In this document: positions 37,641-48,265 of the stretch, piece by piece
Layout: each line of letters starts with the position of its first letter
Position numbering within the stretch: position 1 is the stretch's first letter
NCBI RefSeq assembly: GCF_043290135.1
Contig: NC_134700.1
Coordinates: 155,636,053-155,700,052 of the forward strand
Length of the DNA stretch: 64,000 nucleotides
From: Rhipicephalus microplus
Lineage: Eukaryota; Arthropoda; Arachnida; Ixodida; Ixodidae
Reading direction: 5' to 3'
Program-made: the position numbers and the translations under genes
The notes under the pieces: model-generated
Databases searched by the model: none
What the model was told of the DNA's origin: nothing
What the model saw: the letters and a program-made list of their open reading frames with translations, nothing else

Positions 37641-38395
37641 ATAAAAATTTGCAATTAGACATATGTTTCTGCGAGCTGATCAATCAGCTTTTCGAACCCT
37701 ACTTTATTGAACAATTCGTTGGGGAATATGTAAATAGAACAAAGAGTTATCAAATGATTGAATAGAATAGCGCAAACAGCCACAACCTCAAGAGAGCTTT
37801 GTAGCGGAATGTGCTCGCATGCTACGCTTCTTTATGCAATGATTGCCACTCCTCCTGAAGAGGAATTGCCAGCATTTCGATCTTTACGAAAAACCACGTA
37901 TTGACTCAAGAAATTCGTGTGAGTTCACTTTAAATAAGTTTCTTGAACACATAACTTTTCAGGCTAATAATCATTTACTAAGTCTTCGATATCATTAAGG
38001 TTATGAAACATGCGCCTGGCCTTCCACTGTAGTATTTGTGGGGCCATATCGAGTAAAAGTGTGTGTCCTGTGTTCAGATGAACGTGCTAGAGATGTGTTA
38101 AAGAAAGGTTACCCATCAGGCTACCAATACTTTGGTGGAGCGGTTGCGGGATGTTTTCCTTACTTATTGCGCTCGAAAGAGCACTGATCTTTGGGCGTCG
38201 ATGAACGCTGATGTTCGTTCATCAATTTCCATTGCCTTCTCTGAGGCGGTGGAAGGTCCAGCACCGGGCACAGAGACTAGCATCTCCGGCCTTCGAATTC
38301 AATTCAGCTTGGGAGTCTTCAACTTTCAACTGAAGCATTATACTTTGTAGACAGTTTGATTTGAACAAGAAAACAAAAGACATACAAAAGCATTC

Positions 38396-38874
38396 ATGTA
38401 CACTGTCGTTCTTTATAAAAGAGAACACACGAACGCGTGGCCTGCACTCTGTGGCGGCTTCCTGCAGCACCTTAAACCGACAAGTTGAGAAATCACGCTT
38501 GCTTTTGGCGTCATCTATGGCCAAGCAAGATAACGAGTCATGGCCGGTAGGCAAGCGCTGCTAGATAACGTTCCATCACCGCTCGCGCTGTGCGCGATAT
38601 CGGGTGATTATACTGCAGCTCGCGCCATGGTCGCGCACAACGTTTGATATGTTGGCAGTAGACTACGTACTACACGCGTGAGCCGAGATGGGGTGCAAAA
38701 TAACAGCGCTTGTCTACTAGCCATAACTGGTTATTATTGTTATTTTTGACAACAGATGACGCTGAAAGCAAACGTGTTTCCTTTCGATGTCAGTGGATGG
38801 TGCTGTAGGCAGCCGCCGCAGAGCGAAGGCCACGCATTCGCGTGTTCCCTTTCATAAAGGACGACAGCGTACAT
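38396..38874. mobile_element. Foldback element with about 165-170-bp inverted arms
   Basis: The reverse complement of 38,396-38,560 aligns with 38,704-38,874 over its length, with roughly 75-80 percent identity. Landmarks: CAGCGCTTG at the inner ends, ATGACGC.(G/A)AAAGCAA, GCAG.(C/A)AGCCGCC(A/G)CAGAG, and ACGACAG(T/C)GTACAT at the outer ends. About 143 bp separate the arms. No transposase and no clear target duplication were seen. Confidence 0.75.
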
Positions 38875-41852
38875 TTTGAAGCGGAAAATTATGTCGACAT
38901 TTTGCAGCTGACGGAAGGTATGGGCAGTTTTTCGCTTAATAAGAAACCAGCAAATCGCTCGTCATTTCTTTTCTTGTGCTTCCTTTTTAGCTCAGCAAGA
39001 AGCAGCTTTATGAACATTCTTCAACCCGTCCACGTACAATTTTCACATGGAGGCATCTCAACAAATTCATTCTTCCTCCTAAATCTCTTAATGTGTTTGA
39101 TGATTGCTTTTTCTTCAAGTACATCTGTTTGCTTTCTATATTTGAGGTTCCGGACGAAGCTCTGACGTTTCTATTAGCTCGTTGGGTAGGTTGAAGTTCG
39201 GTCACAGCATTGACGAGCGCTGGAAATCGTCTTCAGCATAACTCAACATCGGACTATGTGCCAGATGATAATAGAATTAAGGAAATTGTATATAACAAAA
39301 TATACGTACTCGCAAGAAAATCCAGGTCTCTATTCAAAAAATGATCATCACAATAAAATTGACTCTCATGAATTGTTTCTGCCAACCGTAATGCTCTTGG
39401 TCATATTTTGGAAAGTTGCCGGCCAGTCGCACAAGTAACTTATGAAAAAATTATTGTTACGGCAAGGCCGTGAGGCGTGTAATCGGAAGATCATAGCGTA
39501 GGAACTTTCAAATGTGCAATTGTTACTTTTGAAGTATTGTGAGTACAGCACAAGTTTCAGAATAATTAGAATCAACAAAACAGATGAATTTGAACTTGTT
39601 CAGGTAGCTTAGTAGTTCCGGTGTTTCGCTGCTTTTGCGTATAATCTTCTTCTTCTGACACATCGTCAAAATGCTACGAGAATGCCTTGGCTGACTAGGC
39701 TTGAGTGTGATGAACACTTCATTACACCTCGACAGTGCAGTACGCTTTACTGTACAATGGTAAGACGAGCAAACACAGCAAGAGCGCTGTGTTGTCTACT
39801 AAAGCGCTTGGCATTATGTCACACCAACAAGACGGCACCTCGTCACTTTAAACCTCATTTTAAGCTCTGTCTTGGTACATCACAATATTATTTTTTAACC
39901 AGATATGACCAATCAAGCTATGCAGCACAGCTCGTTATGATTTGCTCACTTTATTATGTAGCGACGTGGGGCATATTGTGAGTTCCCCAGTTGTGTGGTG
40001 TTTTCATAGTGTACAAAGTCAATATTTGCCCTTTGGTGTTTTGGCAAGTCTACGTGCAAAACAAGTTTAACCTTACCTGAGGAGACATGGAGCGTTGTTC
40101 ATATCACTCACCTTTTTGGAGTACGCAGAGCAAGCTTACCTTTTATTCTTGAACAAACGCATAATTTCGAACGAATGACTGTGACAGTGCGTCAACACAG
40201 AGGAGGTAGGGATTTCAACTTCGTGTTACACCATGGCCACGCATACAACTCGACAGTTTTCGGAAGAGCTTGCGCATTTGGTTCCATACTTAACAGATTC
40301 ACGAAACCACATCCCATTCACCAAAAAGTTTTTGGGTGCTTTTCAGTGTGTCACGCGCACTCTGGTAATTTATTAATGTGGTAGAAATGAGCCCCCCTTT
40401 ATGTTTACTTGACAACTTGCTTCCTGCAGGTGGCAGGAATTTCGAACCACTCCACTTCTGCGACATACTATTACAAATAGTAAGACAATATTAAAAAAGA
40501 GCCAAAAACAAGGCCTCGTCTTTCTACTCTTCTAATCCATTGTTTCATTACTCGCGCTAACATAATTCTCCTAGTTATGAACGATCAACTGGCTCACTTG
40601 CGCATTTTGTTTACTTCGTAATTTATCACAATACCTAAAAAAACACACGAAAAAAGCGTGAGTGAACGCACACAACAGTTGCAGTGCTGCGCGCTGAGAA
40701 CTGCGTCAATGACTTCTGCCGGTCGTACGACGACACCGCAGTATTGCGGCTCTGACTGAACTGCGAACTGCCTCTTGCAAGAAATACAAAAAGAGTGTTT
40801 GCAAAATGCTTGATCTCCCACTTCTTTTCAATACAGAAATGCACCTGCTTGAGAGTATTGCATTAATTAGCCTCAGCGACGGTGTGAAGAATGCGCTGGT
40901 GTCTTTGAACTTTATGTCATGTAATTTGAGATCTCCTGTGTGCAGCGCGCACTGAATTTCATCAAGCTCATTGTGATGAATGTGTTCCCACATAAATAAC
41001 AACTATGCCTAGAAGACATGACGAGAAGGTTTGGACGCGGAATACAGAATTTCGTATGCAGGCTGAACCGTAAAATACATCGAAGCCACACGATTTATAA
41101 CACATCCTACGAAAGCCGGTGGTTGCTTTTCTAGCCACGTTTTAATGTGCAGACACACTGCAACCTCCTATGGTGGTCTATTGATACCCTCCTGTCCAAT
41201 CAAGAGCTTAGATGGCAAAGCCTTTAGTGAAGACGCGTGTATGACACTGAAGAGCCACCGATTTCTCAAGGGTAAGTTATCGCACTGTTGGTAAGAGCCA
41301 TGGAATGGTATGCACGCTGTTCATTTCGTGTTCATTGCTGTATGTGGCTTCCCGAAAGAATGTTTTGCAAAAACGTACGAAAGCCCAAAAGTCAGCACAG
41401 CAGTGGTGTGCACCTTTAGAATCTTGCAGAACATTCACATGTGGATGTTAGATAATTTTCTCATGCTGTTAACTGCTGGATACAGCAGATGCGAGACGGA
41501 GGTGGTATATCTTACTCTAAATCACGCTATCTTGAATAAATGAGCCAATCAACGCAAGACAATTTGTAATGATGATAACGTTACATCAGCGTGCGATATG
41601 TTCAAATAATTGCCAACATGCCTTCAAGCCAATGATGATTGACGTGAGTTTCTCGATTAAGTTCGTTCTATGCCTGGTAGAACTGTATCTTCTAACACCA
41701 CGATGGATGATTATCTGAGGAGATGTGGTGCTTTGAAATTCACAAATTCTCACAAGTGCAGGCATTAATGTTGAATGACGTTCATAAAGCGAAATGGCAA
41801 CATTTTTTTTTCTTGAGTTGCTCCCTGGCCCCTACTCTGTGTCGGAGGGGAA
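38875..41852. other. No gene recognised; one coding-like stretch
   Basis: AT-rich. The minus-strand frame 40,706-41,002 contains HHNELDEIQCALHTGDLKLH and further sequence up to a possible donor (AAGCAG|gtgcat at about 40,850). The frame has protein-like composition but no family match and no in-frame acceptor. Confidence 0.35.
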
Positions 41853-42095
41853 TCGATTGATTGATTTGTGGGGTTTAACGTCCCAAAACCACCATTTGAT
41901 TATGAGAGACGCCGTAGTGGAGGGCTCCGGAAATTTTTGACCACCTGGGGTTCTTTAACGTGCACCCAAATCTGAGTACACGGGCCTACAACATTTCCGC
42001 CTCCATCGGAAATGCAGCCGCCGCAGCCGGGAATTGAACCCGCGACCTGCGGGTCAGCAGCCGAGTACCTTAGCCACTAGACCACCGCGGCGGGG
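41853..42095 (-). mobile_element. Ruka-like SINE, best preserved
   Basis: Full length and closest to the consensus of the copies here. The flanks are a 16-bp duplication CTGTGT(C/T)GGAGGGGAA at 41,837-41,852 and 42,096-42,111, differing at one base. The tail carries ATTGATTGATT and the head has intact A- and B-box equivalents on the minus strand. Confidence 0.95.
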
Positions 42096-43902
42096 CTGTG
42101 TTGGAGGGGAACAAATTTAAGAATGACGCAAATGTTTCAATCGTTGTGACTGCTTTGCATTTCACTCCTTTCACACCAAGGTCTGCTGGAGGTGATTTGG
42201 CGACACAGACGGACTTCTGCCATCAGATGGGCGTCTTGGCAGAAACTGTAAAGGAAATAGCTACTCTGTAAGCTGGGCCTCATATTTGCTAAAAAAGCTT
42301 TGAAAAAAAACCAAGCTTTTCTGGCAGTAACATTACTTAAGAAGATTTGAAAACTAAAAAAAAAGAACCACCAAGATGCTATCTTGGTGTATATTTTTTT
42401 TCAGCCCCTGCCCTTTAACGAATGACTATTGGTGGTTCTATGGTAAGACTGATTCAAGCACAGAGCTTTGCTGAACACATTCTCAGAAGTACAGCATTGA
42501 ATTGAGCTGCTTTTTTTTCATTATTAAACATGAAAAAAAAAAGAGTTGCGTAGGAAGATGACGGATTCGTTCCTTCCAATGTTCATTTTTTTCATAGCCT
42601 TGCTTTTTTTTCTCGAGTACAATATTGTCTGTAGCTCGATCCATGCTGACAGAACATGCAGAAGCTTAAAAGCCGGGCTCAAGGTTTGTGGTTGCTTATT
42701 TCAATATAAGTTAGTCGGTAGAAAAGTTATGTTAACAAGTCCGGAAATAGAGAACCATGCTTTCGATTTTTTTTAACTCATTGGTGCATCTACTTTTTTT
42801 CCAACAGATCTCGCAGTATTCAAATGCTGATGAGCATATGGGTAGTTCAAAATGGATAATATTGAATATTTTATATGCATACCTAACATTTCTTTGTTAT
42901 GCACAAGTGCATCCCACGTAATGTGTTGTTTCATTACATTGCGTACAATGGATTATGAATATTTATTTTACATACGTTTTACTGACAATCATTGTAAAAT
43001 TTTATGTTCATGTGCCAGATGTGTATTTTAATAATATTTTTTAAACTGCCCTAAGTACTGACATTAATAAGCGGCTCAATTGAGCGTCGCGTTCTAGAGT
43101 GCATGCCATGTAATTGTCGTTCCCTATGTTTGCAGCGAAAGGCATGCTTTCGTTTTACTGTAAGAAACATTGCACCTAAATCCAACATCCATTCATAATA
43201 GGAGAATAAAACAATCAGACATAAAGCAAGTATGATGGACAACTCCCAAAGATAATTTTTATTTTAGGGTTTTTACACTGATTCGTCGAAGTACCACTCG
43301 CACATCTGATATTACTGAGCAGTACTGGCAGTACTGAGCATCTGAGCAGTACTGTTTGAACTGTACACAACCATCCGCTATTTGATGTTGCTTTCTTACA
43401 CAGGTACCAATTGGTCCAAGTTGTACAAATCGTACACAGTGATTGACTTCGAAAGTGCACAGTATTATTACGAAAGAGCACAGCAAATCTGCACATTTGG
43501 CACACTGAAATGACAGGATTATACGGACAAGGTGGGTGAGAGTGACTTTTCCCGTAAAACATAAACTGTCACAAACCCGACTCAATAAAGCGATGTGTTC
43601 GTAGAATGGGTACAGAAAACAATATACCCTGGTTATAGCACAATCTCTGGAAGTTTAAAGTCTCTTTATTAAGAATAATTAAAGTTCCAGAGATACGTTC
43701 TTTGGTCTCCACGCATATGCACTTTTCGACTCTCTGCCACATTCGCTTGAAGTAGGAACTTGCGTCAGAAAAATGCTTTTGTGCTGGTTTAAGTACTACA
43801 TCTGAATGGTGCACACAAAACTAGACTGTGTATTTCTGGTGTTATCACGATTTTAGCTGCACTTAATGTAACCAATTCTGCAGGTGACATTGTTTTCTAG
43901 AT

Positions 43903-44000
43903 AAGGGGTTAGCAGCCTGTGGCCCTCGGGCCATATTCGACACGTGGGTCACTATGATGCGGCTCTCAGCACGACGTCAAAGCACACACCCCTCTCCTTG
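43903..44000 (+). mobile_element. Possible hAT-type DNA transposon end
   Basis: GGGGTTAGCAGCCTGTGGCCCTCGGGCC resembles the terminal sequence of hAT (Charlie-like) elements, which often read CAGgGGT.GGCAaCCTGcGGCCCtCGGGCC. No matching opposite end or transposase was found, so this is only a likely relic. Confidence 0.35.
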
Positions 44001-45369
44001 TCAGTTCATACCTCCACTGTAATGTTTCTATGTCGGCTGTATTGTCCTATCTCGACGTTGAAGGAGCTCTTTACGTAATAGACTAGCATCACTTCTATTG
44101 CAATTTTATTCATTACTATCAATTCACCTTTTTTTGCTTGCCAACAGAGGCCAACAAAAAAAAAATCCCCCTAAATTCGCTGTTTGACCCTTGGCATGTT
44201 TGCAACTAAGCTCTAAGCCACAAAAGCTTGCTGACTTCTGTTGTGAATATTTAAATATTACACTTACAAAGATGAATACGACTGTATGCTTATCTTTATG
44301 TTAGCGCCTGGCTTGAGTAAAGATGAAGCGTCTATTATAAATTGTAAATCTCCATGTGTTAAACGTGCACCAGAAACTGGCATCATTTTTGCTTACGTCG
44401 ATTATTTCAGCACTTCTCCCAGTTGCCTCAAAATATGTAATGCATAGTCTAGTTATATTATCTCGTCAGTGCCTGCCGAATGGGGTGCATTTGAGGAGAC
44501 AGCCTTGCGACCTTAGATAAAGTACATAGCTTTAAATACTTGGTAATGTAACCACGCTTACTAGATATTATCTTTAGTGTGTTCGAATTACATACATCTG
44601 CAATTTTTCATTTTTTGTCATGCGAAAACGCGATTACGAGGGTCACCTACACGTCCACAAATAAGTCGTGACTGTACGGCACACTTGAGCTAAAAATGAC
44701 GCAAAGGCAGAGCTTATGTGTCTGAACACTCCACTGTTATTAGTAGAGAGACTAAGGTACGGTACTACACTGATACCTAGAGTTCTGCAGTGAATCACTT
44801 GACTGTTAAAGGGGATTGAACTTGGTCTATCCAGTTCACTTAAAAAACTGCTGAACCACAAGGTGTGAATTCTTTTTCACAAAACCATGCTGATGTTGGG
44901 CAGGGTCATTGTTCTATGATATGCACCGATTAACGTTTCTTATATTAGGCAGCTTTAGCAAACGTGGTATTTCTAGCGCAATTATTAAAACCTTGAAAAG
45001 AAAACAGAAAAGCGCCAGTCTCTTTTCTCAGTCATTTTGCCATGTTTCGAACATTGTGCACGAAACGACATGCTTAACAAACTTCGGCACTAACTCACGT
45101 CGCTAAGCGCCTTGGGTAATTTAGGCTTTGTACCGTCTTGCTAATATTTGAGAACTTGATTTTTATAATGCACGAACGGGTTCACTGTAACCGTTTTTAC
45201 TGTAATTCTGCGCAATATTCTGACATACGCTGAAACATTTTACACGTTCTCAAGTGCGAAATTCGCTGTCAAATTTTAACATAAGAATGGCCGGAGCACC
45301 AAGGTAACACATGGGGTCACATAGTTGACTATTGTATTGACAAGCCACAATATCAGCACACAGCGCTAT

Positions 45370-45504
45370 TCACAGCATACTTCCAACAACACCAATAGTG
45401 TACCATGTAGCAGGTAAAATGCGAAGGAAATGCTTCTCACTTGAGTGGGAAGGGGCTTGTACTCGGGGTAGGGATAAATTGGGATGCAAGCAGTGATAAC
45501 GGGG
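45370..45504 (-). CDS. Possible last exon of the GPCR tail
   Basis: After a strong pyrimidine-rich acceptor (tttcctcttgcag|) there is a phase-0 open frame of 44 codons ending in TGA. It starts PRYHCLHPNLSL and ends GVVGSML. Phase 0 fits the donor at 48176. No homology is recognised, tails of this class diverge fast, and no clear polyadenylation signal was seen close downstream. This is a splice-site-based guess only. Confidence 0.22.
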   Translation of the reverse strand, partial: PRYHCLHPNLSLPRVQAPSHSSEKHFLRILPATWYTIGVVGSML

Positions 45505-48175
45505 CTGCAAGAGGAAAGGTTGTCGTAAGCAGAGATCGTCACTGAATGCGTGTTAGGGAGCCCTAGACTATATAGCAATGCAGCAGCCACAAGACAAGAT
45601 GCGGGACATGCTATACAGCGACAAGCGAAAGGCTTCTGCCGGGCTGATATATACCTGCCATACAATTGGCCTTTTTATTACGCTCACAAACGATCACAGT
45701 GTACAGATTGCCTTAGCACTTTGTGTTTTCACTTAGTACACCGCCAATGATTTCACACCAACAGTGAATGACAAATTAAACAATCACATTCACATTTGAG
45801 TTGTGAGATTGTTGTTGAAGGGGACCAGCAACACAGCGGAAGGAAAACAGGGCAGATGTCTCATATTCAAAGTCAGTGTTGTTTAAATGTCCAAGTAAAC
45901 AGATATTACTTGAATGTGTTCAGTATGGAAGTATATATAGCCTACGAAACGTAATCAGTGCAACGTCTTTGCAGGTGTCATAACCACTATTTGTCTTATT
46001 CTCGGCGCAAACTCTAAAGCTTCAGATCACGTTGCACTGCCGGACATCCCTGCTTTGAGTTGACACCTGGCAAGTGGTAACCACGTGCTTCGTTTCCCAA
46101 TCAGCAGGTAGTGTCACCAACCTCCAGGTAACTAGCTTTCAATAATTTTCAGTATGGAAAGATTTTACTAGCTATTTCATGAAGTTTAGCTGGTTCGGAT
46201 GCTCTTTTCGAAAATTCATTACACCGATAGGTTTCAAAATATTTGATTAGACTCTTTCCAGTTGCGAAATCAAACGTGGGATGCTTATCACTGAGTCAGT
46301 ATATCATTTTTTAGATATTTCCAGCACGAAGTGCCTTGCACAAAGATGCTTTGTGGGGCGACCATTTAAGTACACTGGAAACATGTGATCTAACACTCAC
46401 TGGCCATTCTCTCGTGAAATACTCGCCATGTGTAACTCACAGGTGTTCCGATAGACTCGCATGATTGTTACGTCAAGTGGGGTCGCATTTCCGCCATCTA
46501 CTCAATTTACAAATGAATGTTGCGTAGAAATGGTTTCTAGAGTTCATCAATGTTGTGTAGCTAGGTTTTGAACTTCAAAACAGACGTAATCTCCACAACT
46601 TGGACAAAATGTATAATGTGCATTCGTCAACCATATCCAACAATGTTCTCACGAAAGTGGCATTGGTTACGATAAACGTTTAAAATAATTAAAAAAAACT
46701 CTGTACTAGAGTCCAACGGCGTGTGTGCGAATGCAATCGCATAAGCTTGCACGGAATTCATAAAATACGAAAACGGTATTAACCGGAGCTAATTTGTTCA
46801 TGGTTATCCTTGATTTGAGCAGTAAAACTTGATACGACGGACATCTTTAAGAGGGCACAGCGACGTCCGTGTCTGTAGTCTCCCTATCCCTGGTATCAAG
46901 TTCCGCGGCTCAAACTGACGTTATTCATGAAACAAATGCTTCTCTGAAATTTGTTGTAGCTTTGGTAGGGGGAGGGAGTGAAAAGGACGAAGGTAGTGGA
47001 AGGAACTGTTTAGTTAAGACCTACTCACGAAGTTCAGTCAGTGACACTCCGTCTTATACGCGCCTCAAGTAAGTGTGAAGAGGGCAGGATATCCCGGAAT
47101 TTCAGAGGGGCAGTCAGTATGTTGAGTAGTCTGTAAAATTTCGCGCATATGTTCAAGACAGCACGTGTAGCCAACTAGCACACATACTTATGTGAACAGT
47201 GCTGCTAGTCCCCTTCAAGACAACTTATACAGAGAGCTGTACAATTTCTCCATTTTTACAACGCACTAGTCTATGCATGAGCAAAGATATAATGCAAGAA
47301 GAGGGTCACAGGAGTAGCGTTATCAGTAAGTACAGGTCACTCAAACACAACAACCATGAGACAATAGGCGAAAATTGAGAAATCAATACAAAAATATCGC
47401 CATTTATGTGTTTTACATGAACTAGTCACGGTGCTGCTGGGATGCTCAGATACAATGGCATCAGAAAAAGGCACTCCAGTGGGGAAGGAATGTGTACGCA
47501 CACAAAAGTACATACCCTGCTAGCCGAATATACAGAAATCTAAGCTGCATGGTTCCATTGACACGGCACATACAGCACAGCACAAACAACGCCAGCCTTT
47601 GGACAATGTACGGGGCTCAGGGAATCGAACAGTTTAGAATGTTCGTGTAGAGCTACTGGTATGCGTAGTTGCTCGAGATGACCCGTCATGTCGCTACGAA
47701 AACGACCATGAATGGTAACGTCATCAGCTACGTAAGGTCACGAGTCAATATGTGCCCACTTCTTACCACCTGAAAACAGTGCAAATGAAAGTACGCTCAT
47801 TACTCAGCGCTAAATTGACGTGTTTCCTTCCGTGAGCACCGTACATACATTTAACATATCAGTTTTGAGAGGACTAGAAGCACCATGGTGAAAGAACAGA
47901 AGCAGGAGGCAATGGGCGTTCCACTTCTTCGTGCTGGAAGCCATGCGATATGATGCTTATGTGAGGAATGCCAACGTTCGAGCGGAAAAGCGACAACGTT
48001 TGAAAATGCCGTGCGCTCTTCCTTTTCGATTTATTTTTTTACAGAGGTGGAAGCTTTTCGGGAGGCATGTGGAACACAAAGAGAGTCACCGTTAGAACTC
48101 TGTTCTCGTCACTCGGCGGCTTCAAATTACGCTGACGCATTTATACTTCTGCGGAGATTTTCTAAATCGACTTAC
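45505..48175. other. No supported feature; probable tail intron of the receptor gene
   Basis: If the candidate last exon is right, this is an intron. No repeat family or other gene recognised. The plus frame 46,869-47,072 shows no motif. Confidence 0.4.
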
Positions 48176-48265
48176 ACTGATGCTGGTATTCGCGTACGAC
48201 ATCCTACGAGCTTTGTTTCTGAACCATGGCGTCTGCGACAACGTTTTCCGCAGGACGCCCAAAAC
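48176..48265 (-). CDS. GPCR exon: first part of cytoplasmic tail
   Basis: 90 nt (30 codons), phase 0-0, acceptor cgtttcag|, donor AGT|gtaagt. It encodes VLGVLRKTLSQTPWFRNKAR followed by RMSYANTSIS. NGE|V followed by a basic helix 8 and a Ser/Thr-rich stretch is the normal start of a class B receptor tail. It lies 528 nt from the micro-exon. No stop codon occurs in it, so at least one more coding exon must follow at lower coordinates. Confidence 0.85.

Noticed and set aside
43569..43814. Minus frame with SYFKRMWQRVEK, considered as the receptor tail exon
   Set aside because: The available acceptor does not match phase 0, and the exon at 48,176-48,265 fits better in sequence, phase and splice sites.
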